Assembly: GCA_012729375.1 (NCBI GenBank)
Contig: JAAYDE010000099.1
Coordinates: 1-64,000, forward strand
Reading direction: 5' to 3'
Length of the DNA: 64,000 nt
DNA from: Deltaproteobacteria bacterium
GTDB taxonomy: Bacteria > Desulfobacterota > Desulfuromonadia > Desulfuromonadales > JAAYDE01
Shown here in pieces: positions 11,722 to 21,469 of the stretch; position 1 is the stretch's first letter, and each line of letters begins with the position of its first letter. A program made the position numbers and the translations under genes. Below the pieces are notes generated by a model. It had not been told where the DNA came from and did no database searches. It saw only the letters and a list, made by a program, of their open reading frames with translations.

Positions 11722-12317
11722 GTGATTCCAAATCTCTTGATATCTATCGGGAAAAGCGGAATTTTCAGAAAACGTGTGAACCTTGCGGAAAAATCCGCAG
11801 TCCCGGGCAAGATCCTCTCTTTGTCGTCCAAAAGCATCAGGCATCGACCCTTCACTACGATTTTCGCATCGAAGTCGACGGCGTGCTCAAATCCTGGGCG
11901 GTGCCCAAAGGCCCATCCCTGGATCCCCGAGAAAAAAGGCTGGCGGTTGCCACCGAGGACCATCCCCTCGAATATGCCGACTTCGAAGGAACCATCCCCG
12001 CAGGGGAATACGGTGGCGGCACCGTTCTCATCTGGGATGAAGGGACCTACAGGCTGCTTCCCGACAAAAAAGGGGAATTCACCCCTGTTCTCGAGGGGAT
12101 TGCAAAGGGCCAGGTGCGGATTTTTCTCCATGGCCGGAAGCTCCGCGGGGGATTCGCCCTGCAACGCTTCAAAACGGGAAGGGACGAAGCCTGGCTGCTG
12201 ATCAAGATGGCCGATGAGGAGGCCGCTCCCGAGAGGAATCCGCTTCGGGACCAACCCTGTTCGGCCCGCAGCGGCAAATCCCTGGAGGAGGTGACGGGGG
12301 ATGCCGCCAAGGGGTGA
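11718..12317 (+). CDS. Stand-alone DNA ligase D 3'-phosphoesterase (PE) domain protein
   Basis: FVVQKHQASTLHYDFRIEVDGVLKSWAVPKGPSLDP...DFEGTIPAGEYGGGTVLIWDEG; no polymerase or ligase domain; ATGA overlap with the upstream gene. Confidence 0.88.
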   Translation: MSDSKSLDIYREKRNFQKTCEPCGKIRSPGQDPLFVVQKHQASTLHYDFRIEVDGVLKSWAVPKGPSLDPREKRLAVATEDHPLEYADFEGTIPAGEYGGGTVLIWDEGTYRLLPDKKGEFTPVLEGIAKGQVRIFLHGRKLRGGFALQRFKTGRDEAWLLIKMADEEAAPERNPLRDQPCSARSGKSLEEVTGDAAKG

Positions 12318-12461
12318 TGCGCTGTATCAGCCACATTGACCTTGACGGAACGCCCTCTATTTCCTAGTCTCTCCAGGTAGATTATCCTTTTTTTATTTTG
12401 GGGGTTCTGTGCGGGCGTTTTGTCGTCCGGCGGGGCTTCATTACCGAAGGGGAGGAAAGAT

Positions 12462-13391
12462 ATGAAAATTCTGGTTACCGGCGGTTGCGGCAACATGGGC
12501 GGCCATGTGGTCAGGGTTTTTGCCCGGGAGGGGCATGAGGTCCGGGTGGTGGACAAGGATGCCGAAGGATTGAAAAAGCTCGCCGCTCCGGGAGTGGAGA
12601 TTTTGGCCGGGGATATCTCCGATAAAAATCTGGCCGTGAAAGCGGTCCAGGGGGTCGATGCCATTATCCACCTGGCCTGGAGTTTCTCCGAGGATCTTCT
12701 CGATCTTATCGATATCGACGTGAAAGGGTACAAACATCTTCTCGACGCCGCCGTCGAACAGGGGGTGCAGCATGTGATCAATGCCAGCACCGCCGTGGCT
12801 TACGGCAAACCCCTGACTTCGCCGGTGGACGAAACCCACCCCCACCTTGTCGAAAAGGCCCGCAAGCCTCCTTATGCCCTGGCCAAGCTGATCACCGAGG
12901 AACTGGGTAAAATCTACGCCGAAAAGCACCCTGTGGCGGTCAACAACGTCATGATCTGGTATGCCTACGGGGACGAAATCGGCGGCAAGCATATCCGCGG
13001 CATGGTCAAGGATGCGATCCAAAAAGGATGCATAGAGGTACCGGCGAACAGCGGCGGCAGTTTCCTCCAGTTGGACGATTTCATCACCGGAGTGAAGGGC
13101 ATTCTGGCCGCCAAACCCAAAGGGGAACTCTTCAATCTGGCCACCGTATATCTCACCTGGGAAGAACTGGCCCGATTGATCGTCGCCCAGGCGAACCCTG
13201 CGGCCAAGGTGGTGGCCGTCCCCAAAGAAGAATGGACGGGCAGCTCTTTCCTCGCCGACGACTGGCATTTCAGCACCCGCAAAGCGGAACAGATGCTTCA
13301 TTTCCGGACCAAACTGACCAGGGAAAAAGCTATCGCACATCTCTCCAAGGCCCTGGAAGCCTGCGTGGCCGAGGTCAAAGCCAAAATCTGA
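12462..13391 (+). CDS. NAD-dependent epimerase/dehydratase family protein
   Basis: MKILVTGGCGNMGGHVV Rossmann motif; extended SDR layout. Confidence 0.85.
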   Translation: MKILVTGGCGNMGGHVVRVFAREGHEVRVVDKDAEGLKKLAAPGVEILAGDISDKNLAVKAVQGVDAIIHLAWSFSEDLLDLIDIDVKGYKHLLDAAVEQGVQHVINASTAVAYGKPLTSPVDETHPHLVEKARKPPYALAKLITEELGKIYAEKHPVAVNNVMIWYAYGDEIGGKHIRGMVKDAIQKGCIEVPANSGGSFLQLDDFITGVKGILAAKPKGELFNLATVYLTWEELARLIVAQANPAAKVVAVPKEEWTGSSFLADDWHFSTRKAEQMLHFRTKLTREKAIAHLSKALEACVAEVKAKI

Positions 13392-13418
13392 CGGCGGATT
13401 CGGTCGAAACATCTCCGC

Positions 13419-13447
13419 AACGGGCCTTTTCCAGGCCCGTTTTTTTT
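13419..13447 (+). terminator. Intrinsic terminator
   Basis: AACGGGCC...GGCCCGTT followed by a T run. Confidence 0.85.
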
Positions 13448-13497
13448 AAGTCTTTGAGGTCATTAACAAAAATTAAAACAACTTTACAGGCCCGCCA

Positions 13498-13526
13498 TTG
13501 ACATTGCAAACCCTGGTGGTTAATAA
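13498..13526 (+). promoter_or_regulatory. Sigma70-type promoter for the htrA-like gene
   Basis: TTGACA - 17 nt - TAATAA. Confidence 0.65.
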
Positions 13527-13557
13527 AAAGGAAAACCCGTGACCCGTGGAGGATGAG

Positions 13558-14943
13558 ATGAAACCCCTTAAAACCGTTTTTTCCTGTCTGCTGATCCTGT
13601 TTTTAGGTATTTCTTTGGATGCTTCGGCGCAAACCGGCCAGATTCCGGATTTTGTCGAACTATCCCAGAAAATCAAGCCGGCGGTGGTCAATATCAGAAC
13701 CTCGAAAACGGTCCAGCCGCGCCGGCCGGTTTTCCCAGGCACCCGGGACGAATTTTTCAACGAATTTTTCGAACGTTTCTTCCGCGACATGCCCAACGCA
13801 CCCCGCAAGGAGAGATCCCTGGGCTCGGGGTTCATCATCTCGACGGACGGCTTCATCCTCACCAACCACCATGTCGTCGACGGCGCCGATGAAATCGGTG
13901 TCCGCCTGGCGGACGGGCGAACCTTTACGGGAGAGGTCAAGGGGTCTGATCCCAAACTCGACCTGGCCCTTGTCAAGATCGACACCGGCAAGGAGCAACT
14001 CCCCGTCGCCAAATTGGGCGACAGCGACAGCCTGCGGGTGGGGGAATGGGTCATCGCCATCGGCAATCCTTTCGGCCTGGAACAAACCGTCACCGTGGGG
14101 ATTGTCTCCGCCAAGGGCAGGGTTATCGGCGCCGGCCCCTATGACAATTTCATCCAGACCGATGCCTCCATCAACCCCGGCAATTCGGGGGGACCCCTTT
14201 TCAACGCCAAGGGGGAAGTCGTCGGCATCAACACCGCCATTGTCCGCGGCGGCCAGGGAATCGGCTTCGCCACGCCGGTCAACGTGGCCAAAAACATCAT
14301 CCCCCAACTTCAGGAAAAGGGAAAAGTGGTGCGCGGCTGGCTGGGGGTAACAGTTCAGGACGTTTCTCCCGATCTGGCCAAATCCTTCGGCCTGGAAGAG
14401 GCCCAGGGCGCCCTGGTTTCCGAGGTGGTCAAGGATTCCCCGGCGGACAAGGCGGGGATCAAACGGGGCGATATCATCCTCACCTTCAACGGCAACGAGA
14501 TCAATATCCTCAATGACCTCCCCCGCCTGGTGGCCGACCGGACGGTGGGCGAAAAGGTGGAAATCGTGCTTTTCCGGGACGGCAAAAAAAGAACGGTCCG
14601 CACCTCCCTGGGACAGGCTCCGGAGGATGAAGAAGCGGCTGCGGCCGCCGGGGATGAAACGTCCAAACTGGGGATGACCGTCTCGGACATCTCACCGGAT
14701 GCGATGCGTTTTTACAACCTCAAGAAAAACAAGGGGGTTCTCATCACCCAGGTGGCCCCTGAAGGCCCCGCCGCGGCAGCCAATCTCCGGCCGGGGGATC
14801 TGATTCTGGAAATCAACAATACCGAAACGCCGGATCTGGCGACCTTCCAAAAAGCCGTTCAGGGGATGAAAAAAGGACAGATAGTCCGCCTTTTGGTGCA
14901 AAGAGGCTCCTACCTTTCCTACACTACCCTGCAGATGGAATAG
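13558..14943 (+). CDS. Periplasmic serine protease Do/DegQ (HtrA family), two PDZ domains
   Basis: Signal peptide MKPLKTVFSCLLILFLGISLDASAQ; TNHHVVDGA, DLALVKID, NPGNSGGPLFNAKGEVVGIN. Confidence 0.95.
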   Translation: MKPLKTVFSCLLILFLGISLDASAQTGQIPDFVELSQKIKPAVVNIRTSKTVQPRRPVFPGTRDEFFNEFFERFFRDMPNAPRKERSLGSGFIISTDGFILTNHHVVDGADEIGVRLADGRTFTGEVKGSDPKLDLALVKIDTGKEQLPVAKLGDSDSLRVGEWVIAIGNPFGLEQTVTVGIVSAKGRVIGAGPYDNFIQTDASINPGNSGGPLFNAKGEVVGINTAIVRGGQGIGFATPVNVAKNIIPQLQEKGKVVRGWLGVTVQDVSPDLAKSFGLEEAQGALVSEVVKDSPADKAGIKRGDIILTFNGNEINILNDLPRLVADRTVGEKVEIVLFRDGKKRTVRTSLGQAPEDEEAAAAAGDETSKLGMTVSDISPDAMRFYNLKKNKGVLITQVAPEGPAAAANLRPGDLILEINNTETPDLATFQKAVQGMKKGQIVRLLVQRGSYLSYTTLQME

Positions 14944-15051
14944 GGATTTCATCCCGTGCCGCGAAATCCTGGGAGAAGGGGCTGCGCCGAAAACAGGGCC
15001 TCTTCTCCCGGGAAGCGGCATTGCGCCTCCATATAGGTGTTTTGGCCTGCC

Positions 15052-16086
15052 ATGCGTTCCGTTTTTTTTCCGCGATTGCTCAACGGCGCCTTCGGCGACC
15101 CGGCCTTTTATGTACGGATCGCCCACCGGGGATGCGCCCTGCTCTTCGATTGCGGGGATCTTCATTCCCTGACCCCAAGGGAAACCCTGAAGATCCATGC
15201 CGTTTTCATTTCCCACGCCCATATCGACCACATGATTGGTTTCGGGGCGCTGATCCGCTTTTCCCTCTACCGGGAGAAACCTCTCCTTATTTTCGGACCC
15301 CGCGGAATTACCGAACGCATTCAGGGCCAGTTGGCCGGTTACACCTGGAATCTGATCCGTGACTATCCCCTTCACCTGAAGGTGCGGGAAATCCTCCCCG
15401 GGACTCTGCGGGAAACCCACTTTCGCGCCTGTCATTGTTTCGCTCCTGAAGGTTTTTCCGAGAGCGGGATTGCCGGCGACACCATCCTGACCAGACCCGA
15501 TTATTTTGTCCGCGCCGTTTATCTGGACCATGGGGGCATCGACAGCCTGGCCTTCTCCCTGGCCGAACCAACCCACATCGCCATTCATAAGGATGCCCTT
15601 GAAGCTCAGGGTTTCCAGGCGGGCCCTTGGCTGGCCGCGTTCAAAGACAGGGCACGGAAAGGATCCCTGGCGACAACTCCGGTGACGGTTCCCCTCGTGG
15701 GAGGCGGAAAAACCGTCGTTTCCGGCGACGATCTTTTCCGCCGGATCGCCCATCGGGAACGGGGGATGAAGGTCACCTACGTCACCGACGTCTCCCCGAC
15801 GGCAAGGAATATGGAAAAGATCATCACCTTGGCCGAAGATTCCCACCTGCTGGCCATCGAGGCTGTTTTTCTCCACAAGGATTGGCCCCTGGCCGAGGAG
15901 CGGAACCATCTGACCGCTTCTTTGGCCGGAGCAATCGCCCGCCGGAGCCGGGCCGCCCGTTTCCTTCTTTTCCACCACTCGCCCCGTTATCAAGGCGCGG
16001 GCGATCTTCTTCTTGAGGAGGCCTGGCAGGCCTTTTCGGGCAGGGACGGGATGTCCACGACAGGGCCCGGACCTGTGTTAGAATAG
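15052..16086 (+). CDS. RNase Z-like metallo-beta-lactamase fold hydrolase
   Basis: ISHAHIDHMIGFGALIR (HxHxDH), DHGGIDSLAF, YVTDVSPTARN, FHHSPRY. Confidence 0.8.
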   Translation: MRSVFFPRLLNGAFGDPAFYVRIAHRGCALLFDCGDLHSLTPRETLKIHAVFISHAHIDHMIGFGALIRFSLYREKPLLIFGPRGITERIQGQLAGYTWNLIRDYPLHLKVREILPGTLRETHFRACHCFAPEGFSESGIAGDTILTRPDYFVRAVYLDHGGIDSLAFSLAEPTHIAIHKDALEAQGFQAGPWLAAFKDRARKGSLATTPVTVPLVGGGKTVVSGDDLFRRIAHRERGMKVTYVTDVSPTARNMEKIITLAEDSHLLAIEAVFLHKDWPLAEERNHLTASLAGAIARRSRAARFLLFHHSPRYQGAGDLLLEEAWQAFSGRDGMSTTGPGPVLE

Positions 16087-16122
16087 AGCAAATCATTCTT
16101 TACTTCCCTGTGGAGGCGCGGT

Positions 16123-17091
16123 GTGATCCCTGATTCCGAATACAAGATTCTGGTAACCGGCGCCAGGGGGCAGATCGGCGCCGACCTGGTCCCGGCCCTG
16201 AACCGGCGTTACGGGATGGAGCGTGTGCTTTCCTGCGGCCGCCATTCACCCACCACTGCCGTGGGCCGATTTGAAATCCTCGATGTCACCGATTTTCAGG
16301 CCCTTGTCCATGCCGTCTCCCGCCACGGCATCACCACCATCTATCACCTTGCCGGCATCCTTTCCGCCAAGGGAGAAAAGAATCCGGAGGCCTGTTGGCA
16401 GATCAACCTCAATGGCCTGCGCAATATCCTCGAGGTGGCCCGCCTTCACCGGTGCCGGGTTTTCTGGCCCAGTTCCATCGCCGTCTTCGGGCCGCGGACA
16501 CCGAAACGGAACACCCCCCAGGAGACCGTCCTCGATCCCGTGACCCTTTACGGCATCACCAAGGCGGCCGGTGAATATCTCTGCCAATACTACTGTAGCC
16601 ACCACGGAGTCGATGTGCGCAGCCTTCGTTTCCCCGGCATAATCAGCCATCGGGCCCAGCCCGGCGGCGGCACGACCGATTACGCCGTGGAGATTTTTCA
16701 TGAGGCCCTGGCCAAATCCCGATATCAGTGTTTCGTCCGTTCCGACACCACGCTTCCCATGCTCTACATGCCGGACGCCCTCGACGCCGTTTTCCTGCTC
16801 ATGGACGCCGCCCCCTCCCGGATCAGGGTACGGACCAGTTACAACGTCACCGGGCTGAGCTTTACCGCCCTCCAGCTAGCCGAGGAAATCCGTAAACATC
16901 TGCCCGGCTTCCAGGCCGTTTTCCAACCGGATGAAAGGCAGGGCATCGCCGATTCGTGGCCGTCCAGCATCGACGATTCCCCGGCCCGCCGGGACTGGGG
17001 TTGGAAGCCCTCCCATGACCTCGCCGCCATCGTGACGGACATGCTTGGCCATCTGGGAAAAGATATGGGCCAAGGAGGCAGGAATGAATGA
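16123..17091 (+). CDS. NAD-dependent epimerase-type protein, probable L-threonine 3-dehydrogenase
   Basis: [61 protein letters not shown]; immediately precedes kbl. Confidence 0.82.
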   Translation: MIPDSEYKILVTGARGQIGADLVPALNRRYGMERVLSCGRHSPTTAVGRFEILDVTDFQALVHAVSRHGITTIYHLAGILSAKGEKNPEACWQINLNGLRNILEVARLHRCRVFWPSSIAVFGPRTPKRNTPQETVLDPVTLYGITKAAGEYLCQYYCSHHGVDVRSLRFPGIISHRAQPGGGTTDYAVEIFHEALAKSRYQCFVRSDTTLPMLYMPDALDAVFLLMDAAPSRIRVRTSYNVTGLSFTALQLAEEIRKHLPGFQAVFQPDERQGIADSWPSSIDDSPARRDWGWKPSHDLAAIVTDMLGHLGKDMGQGGRNE

Positions 17092-18271
17092 ACAGGCCAA
17101 AGCCATTTTCCGCCCCATCCTCGATGAGATATCCCGTTCGGGATTGTATAAAGAGGAGCGGATACTTACCTCCCCCCAGGGAAGCCGCATCCGCCTCGGC
17201 GCAGGGAGGGAGGTCCTCAACTTCTGCGCCAACAACTATCTCGGCCTCGCCAACCATCCCCAGTTGCTCGCCGCGGCGCAGCACGCCCTGTCCCGCCACG
17301 GCTTCGGCCTGTCATCGGTACGTTTCATCTGCGGCACCCAGGATATCCACCGTGAACTGGAACACAGGATCGCCGCCTACCTGGGCATGGAGGACGCCAT
17401 CCTCTACACTTCCTGTTTTGACGCCAACGGCGGCCTCTTCGAAACCCTTCTCGACGAGGAATGCGCGGTCATCAGTGACGCCCTCAACCATGCCAGCATC
17501 ATCGACGGCATCCGCCTGTGCAAAGCCAGGCGTTTCGTTTACCGGCACGGCGACATGAACAACCTCGAGGATGCCTTGCGAAAAGCGGCGTCCGCAAAAA
17601 TCCGCCTGGTTGCCACCGACGGTGTTTTCAGCATGGATGGGGATGTGGCCAAACTCCCGGAAATCGTTGCCCTGGCGGAACGTCATCGGGCCATGGTCAT
17701 GGTGGATGACAGCCATGCCACCGGATTTCTCGGTGCCACCGGCAGGGGAACTTCCGAGTATTGCGGTGTCGCCGGGAAAATCGACATCATCACCAGTACT
17801 CTCGGCAAGGCCCTGGGGGGAGCGTCGGGCGGATTCACCTGCGGTTTTTCGGAAATGGTGGAGCTTCTTCGGCAGCGTTCCCGCCCCTACCTCTTCTCGA
17901 ACAGCCTGGCCCCGGTCATCGTCGCCACCTCCATCCAGGTTCTCGAAATTCTTTCCACGGCGCCGGATCTCCGCCAAAAGCTCATGGAAAATACCCATTT
18001 TTTCCGCGCCCGGATGACGGCGGCCGGTTTTGACATCAAGCCCGGCGTCCACCCGATCGTCCCCATCATGCTCTACGATGCCCGACTGGCGAAAACCATG
18101 GCGGCGGATATGCTGAACGAAGGAATCTATGTGATTGGTTTCTCCTACCCGGTTGTGCCCCGGGAGATGGCGCGCATTCGTGTGCAAATTTCCGCCGCCC
18201 ACAGCCACGGGGATATCGAACAGTGTCTTGCCGCTTTTCAGAAAATCGGCCGCAAACATGGAATTATTTAA
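17084..18271 (+). CDS. kbl: Glycine C-acetyltransferase (2-amino-3-ketobutyrate CoA ligase)
   Basis: [65 protein letters not shown]. Confidence 0.95.
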   Translation: MNEQAKAIFRPILDEISRSGLYKEERILTSPQGSRIRLGAGREVLNFCANNYLGLANHPQLLAAAQHALSRHGFGLSSVRFICGTQDIHRELEHRIAAYLGMEDAILYTSCFDANGGLFETLLDEECAVISDALNHASIIDGIRLCKARRFVYRHGDMNNLEDALRKAASAKIRLVATDGVFSMDGDVAKLPEIVALAERHRAMVMVDDSHATGFLGATGRGTSEYCGVAGKIDIITSTLGKALGGASGGFTCGFSEMVELLRQRSRPYLFSNSLAPVIVATSIQVLEILSTAPDLRQKLMENTHFFRARMTAAGFDIKPGVHPIVPIMLYDARLAKTMAADMLNEGIYVIGFSYPVVPREMARIRVQISAAHSHGDIEQCLAAFQKIGRKHGII

Positions 18272-18300
18272 ATACCTAGCAAAAATTCCGGGGAAGCTAC

Positions 18301-18642
18301 ATGAACAGAGGATCTAACATGCTTGTTCTCGGCATCATAGTTGTCTTCGGTATTTTCGTTCTTTTCCTGGTCCTGCGCAGCTACACCCATTACCGCCAGC
18401 AACGGGATCTTCCCCTCAGCGCCGACGCAGCGGTAGTGGTCAGCAAGCGGGCCAAGCATCGCTATTCCAGGGAGGACAAGATACTTCCCAACAGCGACCA
18501 TTTCATCACCTTTCAGATCGGCCAACCGGGCGACCGGCTGGAAATGCGGGTCAGCGCCGAGGATTTTGCCGCAATCCAGGAGGGGGAGCAGGGAATCCTC
18601 TGGCATCAGGGGATCATTTTTAACCGTTTTGACCGCAAGTGA
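18301..18642 (+). CDS. DUF2500 (YhhM-like) membrane-anchored protein
   Basis: One N-terminal TM, VVSKRAKH...HFITFQIG...RLEMRVSAEDFAAIQEGEQGILWHQG pattern. Confidence 0.7.
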   Translation: MNRGSNMLVLGIIVVFGIFVLFLVLRSYTHYRQQRDLPLSADAAVVVSKRAKHRYSREDKILPNSDHFITFQIGQPGDRLEMRVSAEDFAAIQEGEQGILWHQGIIFNRFDRK

Positions 18643-18675
18643 TGGCTGAAATTTTTTTCAAAGGAGGGATAAGGT

Positions 18676-19152
18676 ATGGGGGTTCTTCAAGCAGGACAGA
18701 AAGCGCCGGAGTTTTGTTTGGCAAACAAGGACGAGAGGAATGTCCGCCTGGAAGATTATACCGGGCGTTGGGTGGTCCTTTATTTTTATCCCAAGGACAA
18801 TACGTCGGGCTGCACCCGCGAGGCGGTGGATTTTTCGGATATGGTTGCCGACTTCGCCCAAAAGCAGGCCGTCATTCTCGGCATCAGCCCCGATTCCGTT
18901 AAATCCCACGGGAAATTTATGGAGAAACACGGACTGAAGGTCGAACTGCTGAGCGATCCCGACCACCAGGTATGTGAACGGTACGGAGTCTGGCAGTTGA
19001 AAAAGATGTGCGGCCGCGAGTCTTTTGGCGTCGTGCGCAGCACCTTTCTGATCAACCCAGAAGGGATTATTGATAAGGTCTGGGAGAAGGTGAAAGTGGA
19101 CGGGCACGCGGCAGCGGTCCATGACCGCTTGTGCGCCCTGTCCTCCGTATAA
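18676..19152 (+). CDS. bcp: Thioredoxin-dependent peroxiredoxin (BCP type)
   Basis: VVLYFYPKDNTSGCTREAVDF, FLINPEGIIDKVW. Confidence 0.95.
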   Translation: MGVLQAGQKAPEFCLANKDERNVRLEDYTGRWVVLYFYPKDNTSGCTREAVDFSDMVADFAQKQAVILGISPDSVKSHGKFMEKHGLKVELLSDPDHQVCERYGVWQLKKMCGRESFGVVRSTFLINPEGIIDKVWEKVKVDGHAAAVHDRLCALSSV

Positions 19153-19215
19153 TATATATTATTTATGATTATTTTTTGAATGGTTAGAATATTATCTGTA
19201 TAAATAGGATGAAGA

Positions 19216-19241
19216 AAAAGGGGCACCTGGCGTCCCCTTTT
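19216..19241. terminator. Bidirectional terminator between convergent bcp and queE
   Basis: AAAAGGGG...CCCCTTTT. Confidence 0.7.
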
Positions 19242-19256
19242 ATTGGCGAGCGTCTT

Positions 19257-20012
19257 TCAGAGGAGTCCCATAACGGGATGCATCTGGGGGATAACCCGCA
19301 CATCGGGGTGGTCCGCGGCAAGTTTTCCCTGCAGATCGAGAAGCTCGGCAGCTGAAAAGGGCTCTCCGCCGGTCCGCGGCTGAAGAATGAGCGGGAACCG
19401 GGGCGCCCGCGCCGCCCCCAGGCGGGCCGCACGCCTTATTTCCTCACCGTCGGCACGCCGATCGATAACGATTTTGACGCACCCTTCCCGGTTCCCGGCC
19501 AGCCGTAGAAATTCCCCGTGTTCCTCCCACATTGCCGCCTCTTTCGTCATCGACGGCAATTTGATGTCCGTGGCCACATAATCGATCCAGGGAAGCAGTT
19601 TTTCCATGGCCTGGGGAAGAGTTCCGTTAGTCTCCAGGTAGATCGGCAGGAGGGAACGCAACTCTGGCAACCAGTGGCAGAGAATCCGCCAGGAAAGAAG
19701 TGGTTCTCCGCCGGTCAGGCTCAGGGAATGGTGAGCGCCGGGCAAAGATTCGAGCCACTGTCCGAGCATGGTTTTAATGACGGAAAGGGAAACCGGGTTA
19801 GGAATTTTCTCGAAAACACCGTGCCCGGGAACGGTTTCCAGCCGGCAGAAATTCTGCGCATCGACGGGCGTGTCGCAATAGGCGCAGGCACGGTTGCAGC
19901 CGGCAAAGCGGATGAAAATCTGGCGCCGGCCCAGCCACGGCCCTTCCCCCTGAATGGAGGAAAAGATCTCCAAAAGATTGGCGTCAGTCGCGGGTGTAGG
20001 CGGCGCAGGCAT
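19257..20012 (-). CDS. queE: 7-carboxy-7-deazaguanine synthase (radical SAM)
   Basis: EIFSSIQGEGPWLGRRQIFIRFAGCNRACAYCDTP (CX3CX2C), LTGGEPLL, LETNGTL. Confidence 0.95.
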   Translation of the reverse strand: MPAPPTPATDANLLEIFSSIQGEGPWLGRRQIFIRFAGCNRACAYCDTPVDAQNFCRLETVPGHGVFEKIPNPVSLSVIKTMLGQWLESLPGAHHSLSLTGGEPLLSWRILCHWLPELRSLLPIYLETNGTLPQAMEKLLPWIDYVATDIKLPSMTKEAAMWEEHGEFLRLAGNREGCVKIVIDRRADGEEIRRAARLGAARAPRFPLILQPRTGGEPFSAAELLDLQGKLAADHPDVRVIPQMHPVMGLL

Positions 20013-20355
20013 GGTCCGACTCCCAGACGGCGACCTTTTCCACCGTCACCATATAGGGGGCGAGTATCTTTTCCAAGTGCTCGAAAAGGTAACGGGAAAT
20101 GTTTTCCGAAGAGGGACTGACATCCTTGAAAAAAGGTAGTTGATTCAAGTATTTGTGATCGAGTCCCTGAAGAAGCTTCTTGGTCTCCCCCTTGAGGATG
20201 CGGAAATCGACGCCGAGGCCCGCCTTGTCGAGTGCTGCGGCAGCGACGGTCACTTCCACTTTCCAGTTGTGACCATGAAGGTTTTCGCAATCCCCCTGAT
20301 AGTTCAAAAGGTTATGGGCGGCGGCAAAATCGGTATGAATGGTCAGATGATACAT
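19984..20355 (-). CDS. queD: 6-carboxytetrahydropterin synthase
   Basis: FAAAHNLLNYQGDCENLHGHNWKVEV, LDHKYLNQL, PSSENISRYLFEHL; overlaps queE. Confidence 0.95.
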   Translation of the reverse strand: MYHLTIHTDFAAAHNLLNYQGDCENLHGHNWKVEVTVAAAALDKAGLGVDFRILKGETKKLLQGLDHKYLNQLPFFKDVSPSSENISRYLFEHLEKILAPYMVTVEKVAVWESDHACAAYTRD

Positions 20356-20374
20356 CGGGTCGGCTTCCTTTGTC

Positions 20375-20569
20375 TTAAGAGTTTGTCGTCTCGTCGTTTT
20401 CTTTATCCGCCGGTTTTTCCCCCGGAATCCGGTATTCCCCGGTGGACCATTTGCCCAGATCGAGGAGGCGGCAGCGCGGGGAACAGAACGGACGGTCGGG
20501 ACTGTTGCACCAGTCAACGGTTCTGCCACAGATGGGACAGTTCACGGAAATTTTCTTAGCGGTTTTCAT
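20375..20569 (-). CDS. yacG: DNA gyrase inhibitor YacG-type zinc protein
   Basis: [33 protein letters not shown]. Confidence 0.9.
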   Translation of the reverse strand: MKTAKKISVNCPICGRTVDWCNSPDRPFCSPRCRLLDLGKWSTGEYRIPGEKPADKENDETTNS

Positions 20570-20622
20570 GATGGCTGAAATCAAAAGCGCTTTCTCCCAG
20601 GTCCGGGAGAAAGCTTCTCTGC

Positions 20623-20655
20623 AAAAAGGCAAAGCCCCATTTTCCGGGGCTTTGC
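20623..20655 (-). terminator. Intrinsic terminator (minus strand)
   Basis: GCAAAGCCCC (20629-20638)/GGGGCTTTGC (20646-20655) with a minus-strand T tract. Confidence 0.85.
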
Positions 20656-20709
20656 GCGTCCTTTAAGGGGTGGGCACAAGCAGCAAAAACCAACGACGAC
20701 CCTGGGGGA

Positions 20710-21322
20710 TCATTCCTGGAGCAGGCGGAGGATCTCCTTCTGGTGATGGGAAATGTTGCGGATGCAATCCAGTATCCCGAGGAAAATCGGCGCCGCCTGG
20801 GGCTGGCATAAACCTTCGATCAACCGGGCTTCGTGATCGGTGGCAAACTCGATGCAGAAGCGGGCCATGTCATCGATTTTGCCGTTGACATAGTTTACCA
20901 GAATACTGTTCTCGGTTACCAGAATATCTTCCAGAGAGCGGAATATCCCAGCCTCATGATCGAACAGAAAATTGGTCTGGGAAATCGCCTTGTCCGAAAA
21001 AAGTAATCCTCCGGCTATCTGCTTCTGGACGGGATCAACCAGGTCGGCGACCTTTCCTTTGATCATCTCCACGTGGGCAAGAAGGTTTTGCAGCTGGAGC
21101 GCCTGGCTTTTTCCCGCCGTTTCCGCCGCAACTTTCTGCAAATCCGCCTTGGCGCTTTCTATCCCCCGCTCGACACGGCTACGGATTGTCTCGGCTTCGT
21201 TCAAATAGGCCGCCTTCTGGCGGTTGAAGGCTTTGCGGGTCAGCAGAATCATCTCCGTGAGTCTTTCAAGAATGGGCACCAGAAGATCGCTTCGCTTTTT
21301 CGCCATGCCGGATTCAATCATG
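20710..21322 (-). CDS. Uncharacterised helical protein, possibly PhoU-like
   Basis: MIESGMAKKRSDLLVPILERLTEMILLTRKAF...; start chosen at the internal Met. Confidence 0.45.
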
Positions 21323-21469
21323 GTTCCCTCCCTTTCGACGGCGGCCATGGAAGTTCTCATCGTTTTGTTTTAATTTTATCATCCCGGAGCCATTCTTTCA
21401 TGGAGTTTTGTCGCTGTGATATTACTGGGCTCAGGTTCTTCGGGTCTCCGCAGCAGGGAAAAAGTTTAA

